Positions 49,939 to 60,124 are shown, counted from the first letter of the stretch. The stretch: 64,000 bases of DNA from Haloechinothrix aidingensis (GCF_013450155.1 NZ_JACCKD010000004.1:310001-374000); one strand, 5' to 3'. Notes: generated by a model not told the origin, from the sequence alone. Made by a program: numbers and translations.

Positions 49939-51360
49939 CTACGCGTGCCGCGCGTGGTACCGCAGGGCCGACAGCGCGGCGTTGTAACCGCACATACCGT
50001 GCACACCCGGTCCGGGCGGGGTGGCAGCCGAGCACAGGAAGACCCCCGGAACGCCCGTGGCGTACGGGTCCACGGCCACGCGCGGGCGCAGGAGCGCCTG
50101 CACGGGAGAGTTGGCCCCCGTCGCGATGTCGCCGCCGGTGTAGTTCGTGTTGTAGCGCGCCATCTCGGGTGCCGACCGGACGAACGTCCCGAGGACGCGT
50201 TCCCGCACACCGGGCGCGAACCGCTCGATCTGGCGGAGCACGGCCTCGGTCGCGTCGCCCTCGTAGCCGTGCGGCACGTGCGCGTAGGTCCACACCGGAT
50301 GTACGTCGCCCGAGGATCGCTGCGGGTCGGCGAGGTACTGCTGGGCCACGAGCACGAACGGTCGTTCCGGCATGGTGCCGCGGTAGACGTCCCGCTCGGC
50401 GCCGGCGACCTCCTCCAGGGTTCCCCCGACGTGGACGGTTCCCGCCTTGCGGCAGTCCTCGTTGCGCCACGGGATGCCGCCCTGCACGGCGAGATCGACC
50501 TTGTACGCGCCGGGGCCGCGCCGGTATCGGGTGTACGCGCGCCGCACCCGCGCAGGCAGCTGCGGGCCGAGAATCCGCACCGCGGCGGCCGGGTCGAGGT
50601 CGAGCAGCACGACGTCGGAAGGTGGCAGGTCCGCGTAACGGTGCACCGGCCTGCCGGTCTCCACGACACCGCCGTGCTCGGCCAGCAGCGCGACGAGCGC
50701 GTCGACGATCGTCTGCGACCCTCCCCTGGCGACCGGCCACCCGTACCGGTGCCCCGCTGCCGTGAGCATCGTCCCGATAGCGGCGCTGACCGGGCGGTTC
50801 AGCGGGTAGAACGCGTGCGCCGCGATCCCTGCGAACAGCGCGCGGGCCTCCTCGGTACGCCAGGCGCGCGCCAGCATCGTCGCGGGAAGCACGGCTCGCA
50901 TCCCGAAGTGGGCCAGCTGCACAGGGTGCTTCGGCACATGCGCAACGGGCCGGAAGAGGTCCTCGGCGAGCGCGTCGAACCCGGCTGCCGGGCGGCCGAA
51001 CACGGCACGCCACGCCCGCCCGTCCCCGCCGAGCCCGCGCGCCGTGTCGTCGAGCGAGCGCCGCAGCACCCCGGCACCGCCCGAGTCCAGCGGGTGCGCG
51101 AGGTCCACCTCGGGCCAGGACCACGACACGCCGTAACGCTCGAGGTCGAGCGAGTGGAAGACCGGCGAGCCGCACCCGGTGGGGTGCACGGCCGAGCACT
51201 GGTCGTGCAGCAGACCCGGCAGGGTGAGCTCGGCCGAGCGCGCCCCACCACCGGCCTCGTCGGCCGCCTCCAGCACGGTGACCCGGAAGCCCCGCTGCGC
51301 GAGCACGACAGCCGCGGCGAGCCCGTTCGGACCCGACCCGACGACAACCGCCTCACTCAC
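49939..51360 (-). CDS. FAD-dependent phytoene-desaturase-like oxidoreductase
   Basis: A 473-residue flavoprotein with the N-terminal dinucleotide motif VVVGSGPNGLAAAVVLAQRG, an internal GGSQTIVDALVALLAEHGG block and the C-terminal GVHGMCGYNAALSAL. This is the CrtI/amine-oxidase fold. Its GTG start at 51360 overlaps the DUF3556 stop by 8 bp, so the two are translationally coupled. No carotenoid genes adjoin it. Its partners are an acyl-CoA synthetase and a DUF3556 membrane protein, so the substrate is more likely a lipid. Confidence 0.88.
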   Translation of the reverse strand: MSEAVVVGSGPNGLAAAVVLAQRGFRVTVLEAADEAGGGARSAELTLPGLLHDQCSAVHPTGCGSPVFHSLDLERYGVSWSWPEVDLAHPLDSGGAGVLRRSLDDTARGLGGDGRAWRAVFGRPAAGFDALAEDLFRPVAHVPKHPVQLAHFGMRAVLPATMLARAWRTEEARALFAGIAAHAFYPLNRPVSAAIGTMLTAAGHRYGWPVARGGSQTIVDALVALLAEHGGVVETGRPVHRYADLPPSDVVLLDLDPAAAVRILGPQLPARVRRAYTRYRRGPGAYKVDLAVQGGIPWRNEDCRKAGTVHVGGTLEEVAGAERDVYRGTMPERPFVLVAQQYLADPQRSSGDVHPVWTYAHVPHGYEGDATEAVLRQIERFAPGVRERVLGTFVRSAPEMARYNTNYTGGDIATGANSPVQALLRPRVAVDPYATGVPGVFLCSAATPPGPGVHGMCGYNAALSALRYHARHA

Positions 51361-53134
51361 GCCGCGCCCTCTCGGTATCGCGGTCACGCTCGGCGGCCTG
51401 CTCGCTGTCTCGGCCGCCCAGCGGCTGGACGGGAATCGTGCCGTCGCCGTCGAGCCACGGCTGGCGCTCGCACATGTCCTTGACGTCCACGTGTCCTTCC
51501 TCGATCACTCCGGTGGCGACATCCACGATGCGGTAGTGCTGGCGCTGGTGCTGCATCGGTTGCGACTCCAGAAGGATGACCCGCACCTCGCCTTCCTCGA
51601 ACCCACAGCGCCGCTGGATCGCCCGGATGAGCTGCTCGTGGTGCAGGTGCCCCTCACCGAAGTTCCACCCGAGCACGACTCCGGCGACGAACTCACCCTC
51701 ACGCACATCGTAGTCCCGGGTGTCGTCGACGGCACGCGGCAGCAACCCGAGCAGGGCCCTGCCGTGCGTGTGCATCGAACGGAACACCACCGCCTTCTGC
51801 ATCAGCAGCTCGGCCATCTCCTCACCGTAGAGCTTCGTCAGCTGCGCCTTCTGCGTCGCTGCCGACTTGGTGATGTGCTGGTCCAGCTTCTGCTCGCTGC
51901 CCTTGCGGAACGCCCACATCGACGTCGCCCAGTTGCCCGCGTAGTAGCGCATCGCGGGCAGGAACGAGATCAGGTGCGGCTTGACGTTGCCCAGCACGGG
52001 ACCGATCACCAGCAGCGCCAGCACGACCACCATCAGCACCGGCGATTCCAGCGAGGTCACGCCCACCTCGGCGTAGTTGCCGAACAGGAACAGTGCGCCG
52101 AAGATGACGTAGACGTTCCACTCGAGCGGGACGCCCAGCGGGAACGTCGAGATGATGTGCAGGTGGAAGATCACCATGATCACGAGCGCGACCCAGGTCA
52201 GCGGCCCGCCGGTGGACAGCAGCAGCACGAGCGGCACCGTGAACTCGATGACCGTGCCCAGGTGAGCCGCCGTCGCCGACAGCTTCGAGGGTCGCATGTC
52301 CCTCGGGTAGTCGCGGAACAGCTTGCGCTTGATCCGCTTCACCCGCATGAACGGGCTGTTGCTGATCATCACCGAGACCACGAACGGGAAGTGGCGGTTG
52401 AGCTTCGAAGTCGCAGCGCCCCACCAGATCGCCACCATCAACAATTTCAGCGCGACGATGATGTCGGTGGCCGAGAAGAGGAAGAAGAACAGCGGTACCC
52501 AGTACTGCTCGCTGCGCGCGGCCAGGAAGATCGTCTTGTCGCGCAGGCCCAGCAGGGGCAGCAGGACCATCAGGGGGATCAGCCGGACCGGATCGATCAG
52601 CCCCACCGAATTACCGAGGGCACCGACCTGCACGGCACCGGGTGAGCTCAGCAGCCATACCGCCGAGGCGATCACCGCGACGTACAGCACGATGTCCACG
52701 GCGCCGCGGCGATCACCCCGGGTGCCGGGCACCGTGCCCGGCCACGGCGGCAACCGCACCGTGCCCGGCCGTAACCAGTACGTCAGCGCCCCGATGGGCG
52801 GCAGGAACCGGAACGTGAGCGGCCCCGAGCCGCAGCCGAAACCGAGGACCTCGAACAGCAGGGTCCAGACGATGACCTTCTGGTAGACGATCGGCTCGGT
52901 CCACCACGCGGCGACGTCGGAAACCGGGCCGAGGCCGGGCGTGGCTGCGATGACGAACAGCGCGCCCAGGATGTAGGCGATCATCTTGAACAGGTAGAAG
53001 AAGTAGACGCCGCCGGGCGACCCGAAACCGTTCTGGCCCCAGTCCACCACGATCGGCTTGATCCGCTCGAGGATGGGCCTCGAGCGCCATTCGGCGATGT
53101 CGAAGTCGGGTTCGCGTGGCGCGAGGAGTCCCAT
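51353..53134 (-). CDS. DUF3556 transmembrane protein
   Basis: 593 residues with about eight to ten membrane helices in the first 400 residues and a soluble C-terminal domain. The family blocks are visible: MGLLAPREPDFDIAEWRSRP, TEPIVYQKVIVWTLLFEVLG, RFLPPIGALTYWLRPGTVRL and WWGAATSKLNRHFPFVVS. DUF3556 occurs in mycolata and related actinobacteria and has no known function. Here it lies between an acyl-CoA synthetase and a desaturase-like flavoprotein, suggesting a lipid modification. Confidence 0.85.
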   Translation of the reverse strand: MGLLAPREPDFDIAEWRSRPILERIKPIVVDWGQNGFGSPGGVYFFYLFKMIAYILGALFVIAATPGLGPVSDVAAWWTEPIVYQKVIVWTLLFEVLGFGCGSGPLTFRFLPPIGALTYWLRPGTVRLPPWPGTVPGTRGDRRGAVDIVLYVAVIASAVWLLSSPGAVQVGALGNSVGLIDPVRLIPLMVLLPLLGLRDKTIFLAARSEQYWVPLFFFLFSATDIIVALKLLMVAIWWGAATSKLNRHFPFVVSVMISNSPFMRVKRIKRKLFRDYPRDMRPSKLSATAAHLGTVIEFTVPLVLLLSTGGPLTWVALVIMVIFHLHIISTFPLGVPLEWNVYVIFGALFLFGNYAEVGVTSLESPVLMVVVLALLVIGPVLGNVKPHLISFLPAMRYYAGNWATSMWAFRKGSEQKLDQHITKSAATQKAQLTKLYGEEMAELLMQKAVVFRSMHTHGRALLGLLPRAVDDTRDYDVREGEFVAGVVLGWNFGEGHLHHEQLIRAIQRRCGFEEGEVRVILLESQPMQHQRQHYRIVDVATGVIEEGHVDVKDMCERQPWLDGDGTIPVQPLGGRDSEQAAERDRDTERARRE

Positions 53135-53214
53135 GGTTGTCCTTCCTCGTGGCTCGGATGGTTACTCGGCCCCTCGGGGCGCGAGATGGCCCTGCGCGGC
53201 AGGCGCGTCCGCGT

Positions 53215-54663
53215 TCACCGGGAGCGCAGCGCCGGCTTGTCGATCTTTCCGACCGGGTTCTTCGGCAGGCTCCCGGTGACGACGGTCTCTTCGGGAACCT
53301 TGTACCGCGACAGGGACGCCCGGCACAGCTCGTCGAGCTCACCCTCGTCGAGGTCGGTCTCCGGGCGCGGCACGACGAACGCCACCGGTACCTCACCGAG
53401 CACGTCGTGGGCGCGCCCGACGACAGCGGCTTCCAGCACTCCCTCGTGGGTGTAGAGGACGGACTCGATCTCCTTCGGGTAGATGTTCTCCCCACCGCGG
53501 ATGATCATGTCCTTGATCCGGTCCACGAGCACCAGGTAGCCGTCCTCGTCGAGATACCCGACATCACCGGTGTGCAGCCACCCGTCGACGATCGTCTCCG
53601 CCGTGGCCTCCTGCCGGTTCAGGTACCCGCGCATGACGTTCGGGCCACTGATCACCACCTCGCCTGCCTGCCCGTCCGGCAGCGCCGCCCCCGAGCTGTC
53701 CACGACCGCGACGCGCTGTCCCGGTAGCGGCAGCCCCACGGTCCCGGGCTTGCGTATCCCGTCGACGGGGTTGATCGTCGAGGCGCACGTTCCCTCGGAC
53801 AGCCCGTATCCTTCCACCACGGGCACGCCGAACCGCAGCTCGAACCGGTCGATGAGCTCCGCGGGCATGGGGGCGGCCCCGCAGATCGCGAACCGTAGCG
53901 AGGCCAGGTCCGGGTCGGTGCCGGAGGGCAGGGCCGACAGCATGGCATAGATCGCGGGCACCGCGGAGAAGTATGTGGGACGTACCCGTTGGACGGTGTC
54001 GAGGAAGGTCTGCGGGCTGAAGCCGCCCGCGATCGTGGCACGGGCTCGGGCCAGCAACGGCGAGAGGATACTGACCACGATGCCGTTGACGTGGAACAGC
54101 GGGAGGATCAGCAGGCTGTGATCGTTCTCGTCCAGGTAAAGCCCGTCGAGGGCCATCTCGCACATCGCCGTGAGGTTGGCGTGATCGAGCATCACACCCT
54201 TGGGCTTTCCTGTGGTTCCACTGGTGTAGACCAACAGTGCAAGCGATCCGTCGTCACCCGGAACGGCCGGAGGTTCATCGTCCACTGTGGTCATATCTGC
54301 CGCATCGAGCGCCGCGATCTCCATCACCGGGCACGACAGTTCCGTCGAGTCCGTGACGACGAGAGCCGTGCCGGAGTCGCTTGCCTGGTACTCGGCCTCG
54401 CCAACGGTCAGCTCCGGATTGATCGGCGTCACCGTCGCGCCGAGCCGCCATGCCGCGAACATCGCGACGACGAACTCGATGCGGTTGGGCATCATCAGCG
54501 CGACGACGTCACCCGCACCGACTCCCCGGTCGCGCAACGCCGCACAGGCGCGACGGACCCGCAGCAGGAAGTCCTCGTTGGTCAGCTCCGTGCCGTTTCC
54601 CGCCAGGCAGGGCGCAGCAGGATTCTCGCCCGCGCGTATGTCCGGGAGCACCGACCAGTGCAT
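53215..54663 (-). CDS. Acyl-CoA synthetase (AMP-forming, ANL family)
   Basis: A 482-residue enzyme that activates a carboxylic acid as acyl-CoA through an acyl-AMP. P-loop YTSGTTGKPKGVMLDHANL, motif VPVVEGYGLSEGTC, GDVGYLDEDGYLVLVDRIKD and the C-terminal Lys in KNPVGKIDKPALR are all present. It is slightly short for a long-chain ligase. The ATG at 54663 has GGAGGAACGTT upstream; the longer open frame is not coding. It is first in the operon with DUF3556 and the flavoprotein, next to a PucR regulator. Confidence 0.93.
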   Translation of the reverse strand: MHWSVLPDIRAGENPAAPCLAGNGTELTNEDFLLRVRRACAALRDRGVGAGDVVALMMPNRIEFVVAMFAAWRLGATVTPINPELTVGEAEYQASDSGTALVVTDSTELSCPVMEIAALDAADMTTVDDEPPAVPGDDGSLALLVYTSGTTGKPKGVMLDHANLTAMCEMALDGLYLDENDHSLLILPLFHVNGIVVSILSPLLARARATIAGGFSPQTFLDTVQRVRPTYFSAVPAIYAMLSALPSGTDPDLASLRFAICGAAPMPAELIDRFELRFGVPVVEGYGLSEGTCASTINPVDGIRKPGTVGLPLPGQRVAVVDSSGAALPDGQAGEVVISGPNVMRGYLNRQEATAETIVDGWLHTGDVGYLDEDGYLVLVDRIKDMIIRGGENIYPKEIESVLYTHEGVLEAAVVGRAHDVLGEVPVAFVVPRPETDLDEGELDELCRASLSRYKVPEETVVTGSLPKNPVGKIDKPALRSR

Positions 54664-54830
54664 AACGTTCCTCCACCCTCGTCCGGCTCGTTGGTTCGGG
54701 GCGAACCCGCATCGTGTTCGGACGAGCGTAGGAACGCGCGGCAAGCGCCGGTAACGGGCGCGGGGAACGAAACTTCGCGCCCGCGTCGTGCTCGAGGCAC
54801 AATACCCGGCCGCGGAACGCGCCGACGGGA

Positions 54831-56087
54831 TCAGCGTGGGCGCAGTACCGCCGGGCCGAGCCAGTGACACACGTTCAGCGCCAGCTCGACGTGCAACCGC
54901 TTCTCCCGGACAGAGTGGCCCAGCTCGTCCTCGGCCTTCCTGATCCGGTACTGGATGGAGTTCTTGTGCAGGTTGAGCCTGCCTGCGGCCGCAGCATAAC
55001 TACCCCCCTCGGACAGGAACACGCGCAGCGTCTCACGCATCCGGGCGTGCGGGGCGTCGTCGATCGCCAGGGCACCGAGCGTGTCGATCAGCCACGAGCG
55101 CGTCGCCGCGAGATCGGTACACATCAACGCGATCGGTCCCGTCTCGTCGAAGCTGACCACGGTGCGCGCCTCCCGGCCTGCGATCAGCGAGACCGACTGC
55201 GCCTGGACCGCCTGCCGGTGCGTGGCCCGGAACCCGTCCAGCCCCACAGCAGGCCGCCCCACAGCGGCGCGCAGGGATGTATCGCCGTCCTCTGTCACGG
55301 ACCTGACGATCTCGCCGTTCACCTCGGTTACGTCCCTGGACACGGGTAGCCACGCCCACCCGCTGGTGGCATCACAGGGCACGAAGAGCGGGCGGGCGAT
55401 ACAGCCGATACGCTCCGCCAGCCGCCGCACGGATGCCTCCAGCACCGCCACCGGGCTGTCCAGGCCCTTGTCCTCGGTGAACCAGAGTACGACGCCGGCA
55501 TGGTTACGCCCTGTGAGGCGGTAACCGAGCGTCTTCTCGGTCGCCGCGATATCGATGCCGTCCTCGCCGAGCAGCCTGCGGATGTGCGCGGCTCGGACCG
55601 CGTCCCTGTTCTGCAGCCAGCGCTCGCGTTCCTCTTCGTAGACGGCGACGACCTGCTGCGAGACCCTGTCGACGTAGGCGAACGTCAGGGCGACCAGGCG
55701 TTGCGACACCGCGGCGATGAGCTCCTCGTCGCCGAACGGCAGGAGCTCGAACGCCCGGCGGAGGAACGTGTCCTGGCCGAGCCGGTACGCCCGGATCAGC
55801 GCGTCCACGGCGACCCCGTGCTGGGCCAGCCGCTTCGCGTACTCGACGGCCGCCGACGGCGCCTCGATCCTGCCGATGTCGATGCCGTGCTGCAGCACGT
55901 GCAGGGCGGTGTCGATGTTCGCCTCGACACTGGCACCGAGCAGGTTGATCAGACGCTCGTCCCCGCCGAGCTGGTCGACCTCGGTCGCCAGGCGGTCGCG
56001 TACGGCAGCGGTCAACGACGCGAGCTCGCCGTTGAGTTGCGCGGCAAGGGCCGCGATCTGCCCGTCGACCTCAGCGGAACGGTCCAC
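54831..56087 (-). CDS. PucR/CdaR-family transcriptional regulator
   Basis: About 418 residues. An N-terminal helical sensor domain, a GGDEF-related central part (VVLWFTEDKGLDSPVAVLEA) and a C-terminal PucR HTH (LNLHKNSIQYRIRKAEDELG). The GTG at 56087 is preferred because GGAAGG precedes it and a TACTAT -10-like box lies further up. An in-frame GTG at 56201, 4 bp after the small membrane gene stop, would add 38 residues. It lies upstream of the acyl-CoA synthetase operon on the same strand (about 170 bp gap) and is its likely regulator. Confidence 0.85.
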   Translation of the reverse strand: MDRSAEVDGQIAALAAQLNGELASLTAAVRDRLATEVDQLGGDERLINLLGASVEANIDTALHVLQHGIDIGRIEAPSAAVEYAKRLAQHGVAVDALIRAYRLGQDTFLRRAFELLPFGDEELIAAVSQRLVALTFAYVDRVSQQVVAVYEEERERWLQNRDAVRAAHIRRLLGEDGIDIAATEKTLGYRLTGRNHAGVVLWFTEDKGLDSPVAVLEASVRRLAERIGCIARPLFVPCDATSGWAWLPVSRDVTEVNGEIVRSVTEDGDTSLRAAVGRPAVGLDGFRATHRQAVQAQSVSLIAGREARTVVSFDETGPIALMCTDLAATRSWLIDTLGALAIDDAPHARMRETLRVFLSEGGSYAAAAGRLNLHKNSIQYRIRKAEDELGHSVREKRLHVELALNVCHWLGPAVLRPR

Positions 56088-56205
56088 TACGAACGGCCTT
56101 CCATGCGCGTGTACAGCATTGAACGTCTGCCAATAGTACGGTCGGTCCCGTCGCGGTGGAAGCCCGCATGCCTCGGCAGTGCCGTCCGTCGTTTCCCGCA
56201 CGGTG

Positions 56206-56418
56206 TCATGCTGCGGTCAGCAGGGCGTGTGCGCCTGCGGCCAGCAGGAGTGTGGCCGCGACAAGGCAGGCGATGCCGCCGCGGCGGAGTACGCGTGCCC
56301 GGTGCCTGCGTTCCTGTCCGGGAAGTGCGGCAGGTGCCAGCCGTGGTGCGTGGCGGATGCCCCACGTGCCGAGGGCGACCAGGATCGCGGCCATGGCGGT
56401 GAGGATGAGGGTGTTCAT
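56206..56418 (-). CDS. Small two-helix membrane protein, last gene of the MCE operon
   Basis: 70 residues with membrane helices at about 4-22 and 48-68 joined by an Arg/His-rich loop. Its ATG overlaps the foldase stop by 4 bp. Probably an accessory subunit of the MCE/RND system. No family name can be given. Confidence 0.7.
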   Translation of the reverse strand: MNTLILTAMAAILVALGTWGIRHAPRLAPAALPGQERRHRARVLRRGGIACLVAATLLLAAGAHALLTAA

Positions 56419-57731
56419 TCGCCGTCGGGGTCCGGTTGCCGGGGTTGTACTCGCTGCTGGTCACCGGGGCCGGGTTCGAGGTTCGGCGGCGCGTCGGGGT
56501 CGTCGGGGCGGTACTGGTCGGCGTAGACGACGTCGGCGGCGCGGATGCGCTCGGCGAGCCAGTCACGCCATGCACTCAGGGTCTGCTCGTTCTGCAGCTG
56601 GGCGCGCAGGTCCTCGGCGACCTCGTCGAAGGTGGCCTCCTCGGCGGGGTGGACGTTGTCGACGCGGCCGACGTTCCAGCCGTAGTCGTTGTGTACGGGG
56701 CCGAACACCTCGCCCTCCTCGGCGCTGAATGCGGCCTGGCCGTACTCCTTCTCGAGCTGGTCCTTGCTGAGCCTGCCGAGGTCGCCGCCGTCCTCGCGGG
56801 TGCTGCCGTCCAGGCTGGACTCCCGGGCGAGCTCGGCGAAGTCGGCGCCCGACTCGAGCTGCGCGATGACGTCCTCGGCAGCTGCTTCGCTGTCGACGAC
56901 GATGTTGCGGATCTCGCGGGTCTGCGGCACGCCCAGCTCGTCCCGGCGTTGCTGGAAGGCCTCCTCGAGCCGCTGCCTGCCGACCTGGCGGTGGTCCTCG
57001 GTGACGGTGTTGAACAGCTCGCCGAGCTCGAGCTGCCGTGTGATCTCGTCGAGCACCGCCTGCTCGGTGGCGCCTTCCTGGCCGAGCGTGTCGATGAACT
57101 GGTTGTAGGCCTCCTGCCCCTCCCCGAGCTCCTGTTCGATGAAGGACGTGAGGGTGTCGCGGGCCTCCTTGCCGGAGACGGCGATGTCACGCTCGTCGGC
57201 CTCGCGTTCGAGGATCAGGCTCACCGCGTAGGACTTGGCGGTGTCCCGCCGGAACCGGTCGCGCTCGGCTTCCTCCTCGGGCGGGGTGATCCCGTACAGC
57301 GCGCCCAGTACCTCGATGCGCTGTTCCAGCTCGGTCTCGGTCACCCGGCGCCCGCCTGCCTCGAACGCCACCCCGCCGGGCAGGCGCACCGGCAGGAACG
57401 AGAGCACGCCCTGCCCGGACTGCAGGCCGGCCAGGGACCGGCCGCTGCCCAGCCACAGCGCGGAGCCGCTCAGCACAAGGACCAGCACCAGCGCCACCAC
57501 CAGCACGCTCCGCGCGCGCCTGCCGGCCGGTACCAGCCTGCGCAGCCCGCGGGTGGTCCCGGCGTCGGACACGGTCCCGGCGTCGGACGCGGTTCCGGTC
57601 TCGGCGCCGGTCTCGGCGCCGGTTTCGGTCTCGGCGTGTTCCTCGGCAGGCTGCGTATCGCCCTTGCCTGCGCTGTTCTCGTTGCCGCCGTCGTCGCGCG
57701 GACCGGTGGGTGGTTCTTCTCCGGTGGTCAT
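56415..57731 (-). CDS. Membrane-anchored parvulin/SurA-like peptidyl-prolyl isomerase
   Basis: 438 residues. A Glu/Thr-rich cytoplasmic head with TGAE repeats (about 35-60), one membrane helix (about 72-96), a SurA-type N-domain and a parvulin domain (REIRNIVVDSEAAAEDVIAQ, FAELARESSLDGSTREDGGD, LGRLSKDQLEKEYGQAAF, VHNDYGWNVGRV), then a Pro/Gln-rich tail. It starts inside the RND gene's stop (ATGA). A foldase in an MCE operon suggests help in assembling the secreted parts of the complex. Confidence 0.85.
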   Translation of the reverse strand: MTTGEEPPTGPRDDGGNENSAGKGDTQPAEEHAETETGAETGAETGTASDAGTVSDAGTTRGLRRLVPAGRRARSVLVVALVLVLVLSGSALWLGSGRSLAGLQSGQGVLSFLPVRLPGGVAFEAGGRRVTETELEQRIEVLGALYGITPPEEEAERDRFRRDTAKSYAVSLILEREADERDIAVSGKEARDTLTSFIEQELGEGQEAYNQFIDTLGQEGATEQAVLDEITRQLELGELFNTVTEDHRQVGRQRLEEAFQQRRDELGVPQTREIRNIVVDSEAAAEDVIAQLESGADFAELARESSLDGSTREDGGDLGRLSKDQLEKEYGQAAFSAEEGEVFGPVHNDYGWNVGRVDNVHPAEEATFDEVAEDLRAQLQNEQTLSAWRDWLAERIRAADVVYADQYRPDDPDAPPNLEPGPGDQQRVQPRQPDPDGE

Positions 57732-60064
57732 GTCGATGCCCCTACGGTCTCGGTGGCCACTGCGGTGTGCCGGGGTGCGCTGGGGGTCTCGCGTGGTGGG
57801 CAGGCCCAGGTCACGCAGGCCGCTGCTGCCAGGGACAGCGCGACCGCCCCTGCCAGGACCAGGCCGAACTCGGCGATGGCGGCCAGATCGGACAGGGCGA
57901 GCACGGCATAGCCGGCCATCGAGGTGGCGGTGGCCAGCAGCACCGAGCGCCGCAGCGCGGGATCGCCGCGCCGGGACGCCTCCGACAGTAGTACCGCGAA
58001 CTCGCAGCCGACCGCGGCGGTCAGCGCTCCGAGGGCCACGGTCAGCGGGCTGAGCGCGATCCCGGCCAGCTGCTGCGCGAGCAGGCCGGCACCGGTGGCG
58101 ATACCGGCGGCCAGCGCGGCCCGCAGCGCGTCGGCGCGGCGCCGCAACGCGATCGCCACCACCAGGCTCGCCGCGGCGATGCCGGCCAGGTTGCTCCACA
58201 GGCGGTTGTCCGACAGTAGCTCGTGGGCACGGGCGATCGCCACGGGCAGGCCGGTCACGGCGGTCTCGTACCCCTCGGGCGGGTCGGGCACCAGGCCGGT
58301 GAGCTCGTCGCGCAGCACGCGCAGCTCTCCTGCGTCGAGGGTGTCCACGCCGAAACTCAGCAGCGCCATCCCGCCGTCGCCGCGGAACACCGCCCCGGTC
58401 AGGTACGGCGGAAGCAGCCGTAACGCGGCCGATACCTCCTCTCCGGTGGGATCGGCACCGAGGAACGGCAGCACCATCGGCGGGGTGACCACCGGGGTGA
58501 GCCGGTCGCCGTGCGCGGCCAGTAGCGCGTTCTGCGCCTGCCTGCTCCAGTCCAGCGTCTCGGGAGTACGTACCTCGTCCCCGGTCAGGGTCACGGCCAC
58601 CTCCCCGCGCGAGCCGAGCACCGACGCCACCGTGTCGGCATCGTCCAGCGCGGGCAGCCCCTCGGCGAAGCGCTCCATGCTGCTGTCCAGCTCCATTCCC
58701 GGCAGCGCCAGCCACCCGGCCGCGGCGACCGCGATCGCACCCGCGAGGGCCCCTGCCCTCGCGGGAACCGACGGTGACCTGCGAGCCGGTGGCGCCGGGC
58801 CGGCGGGTGCGGAGGCACCGTCCGTGGCCGGTTCGCGGGCACCTGCCCGCGCCACCCGCAGCAGCACCAGGCCGGTCGCCGCCGAGACCAGCACGCCCAC
58901 CGACAGCATCAGGCCCAGGTCGCGCACGAACGGCAACGGGGACAGCAGCAGGGTGGCGAAGCTGGCCGAGGTCGCCGCCACCACCGCCGCCACGGTGCGG
59001 GCCGAGACGCGCTGCGCCAGGTATGTCGGGTAGTAGGCGGCCGTGCCGAGCAACACGGTCAGAAACGCCAGCACGCCGAGCGACAGGGGCCGCTGGGCCC
59101 ACCCGAACGCCGCCAGCGTCAGCCCGATCGCCAGCAGCGCACTCGCCACCGGCAGGGCCCGGTACCGCCAGGACGTCCAGGGAACCAGCAGGAAACAGCC
59201 GGTCACCAGCAGCACAGCGACCCCGCCGAGCAGCGGGATCTCGCTGCGCACCTGGGTACCGAGCGCCGAGGCCACCGCGGGCACGCCCGAGACGGTCACC
59301 TCGGCGGCATCGACCCCGGCGTCGTCGACCGCCCCGCGCACCCGCTGCACCAGCCGCTGGGTAGCGGCCTCGTCCAGCCCGGCGCGCGGGCGCACCAGAA
59401 TGGCCACGGACTCGGGTGTCGGGACGACGAACCGCCACTGTTCCCGCGGCTCGCCGGCATCGTCGAAGACGACCCGGTGAGCGAAGTCGGGATTGTTCAG
59501 GGTGGGCAGGCCCGCGGGCATGGCATCGACAACCAGGCCCCCGTAGCGAGCGCTGAACTCCTCGACGGCACGCTGCCCGGCCCGGGCGGCCTCCTCTTGC
59601 GAAGCCCCGTCCTCCAGCGCCTGCTGCTCGGCGTGCTCGGCCAGCGAGTCCCGCCTGCCGGACAGCTCGGCCAGCAGGTCCTGCATCCGCCCGGCCACCT
59701 GGTTGAGCAACGTCGCCGGGCCGTAGGTCACCGCCACATCGGGCAGCTGTGCCAGCTCACCCTCCAGGCCCATCAGCGGGCCCGCGTTGCCCTCACCGAG
59801 CAGCCGGCCCGGCTCGTCACCCTCCAGCAGCACCACGACCGGCTCGCCACCGAAGGCGGCACCGACCTCCTGGAGGTCACGCACGGCCTCGTCCCGGGCC
59901 GGCAGGAACGAGTCCATGCTCGTCTCCAGCCGCACCTGGGCCAGCCCGCCGAGCAGGAACGCGGCGACCAGCAGCAACGCACCCGCTGCCAGCATCGTGC
60001 GCCTGCGCGGACGCCGCACCCTGGCACGCAGGCCGCTCGCCACGCGAGCCGCAGAACCCATCAA
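57728..60064 (-). CDS. RND/MMPL-superfamily transporter of the MCE cluster
   Basis: A 778-residue protein with two RND-type halves: an N-terminal helix (MLAAGALLLVAAFLLGGLAQ), the first extracytoplasmic domain, six helices, a linker, then the second half with ALGALTAAVGCEFAVLLSEA. It is closer to HpnN-like lipid transporters than to the MMPL exporter at 21.7 kb. The start lies 60 bp after the last MCE gene, and its end overlaps the foldase start. It probably moves a lipid together with the MCE proteins. Confidence 0.88.
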   Translation of the reverse strand: MMGSAARVASGLRARVRRPRRRTMLAAGALLLVAAFLLGGLAQVRLETSMDSFLPARDEAVRDLQEVGAAFGGEPVVVLLEGDEPGRLLGEGNAGPLMGLEGELAQLPDVAVTYGPATLLNQVAGRMQDLLAELSGRRDSLAEHAEQQALEDGASQEEAARAGQRAVEEFSARYGGLVVDAMPAGLPTLNNPDFAHRVVFDDAGEPREQWRFVVPTPESVAILVRPRAGLDEAATQRLVQRVRGAVDDAGVDAAEVTVSGVPAVASALGTQVRSEIPLLGGVAVLLVTGCFLLVPWTSWRYRALPVASALLAIGLTLAAFGWAQRPLSLGVLAFLTVLLGTAAYYPTYLAQRVSARTVAAVVAATSASFATLLLSPLPFVRDLGLMLSVGVLVSAATGLVLLRVARAGAREPATDGASAPAGPAPPARRSPSVPARAGALAGAIAVAAAGWLALPGMELDSSMERFAEGLPALDDADTVASVLGSRGEVAVTLTGDEVRTPETLDWSRQAQNALLAAHGDRLTPVVTPPMVLPFLGADPTGEEVSAALRLLPPYLTGAVFRGDGGMALLSFGVDTLDAGELRVLRDELTGLVPDPPEGYETAVTGLPVAIARAHELLSDNRLWSNLAGIAAASLVVAIALRRRADALRAALAAGIATGAGLLAQQLAGIALSPLTVALGALTAAVGCEFAVLLSEASRRGDPALRRSVLLATATSMAGYAVLALSDLAAIAEFGLVLAGAVALSLAAAACVTWACPPRETPSAPRHTAVATETVGAST

Positions 60065-60124
60065 CGCGTCCCGTCCCCGCGCGGCCGGCGCGCACCCGGC
60101 ACGGCGCGACGAGGCGCGGCACCA

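Noticed and set aside
49939-51360. Carotenoid phytoene desaturase
   Set aside because: Fold matches CrtI, but no crtB/crtE or other carotenoid gene is linked, and the operon partners are lipid-type genes.
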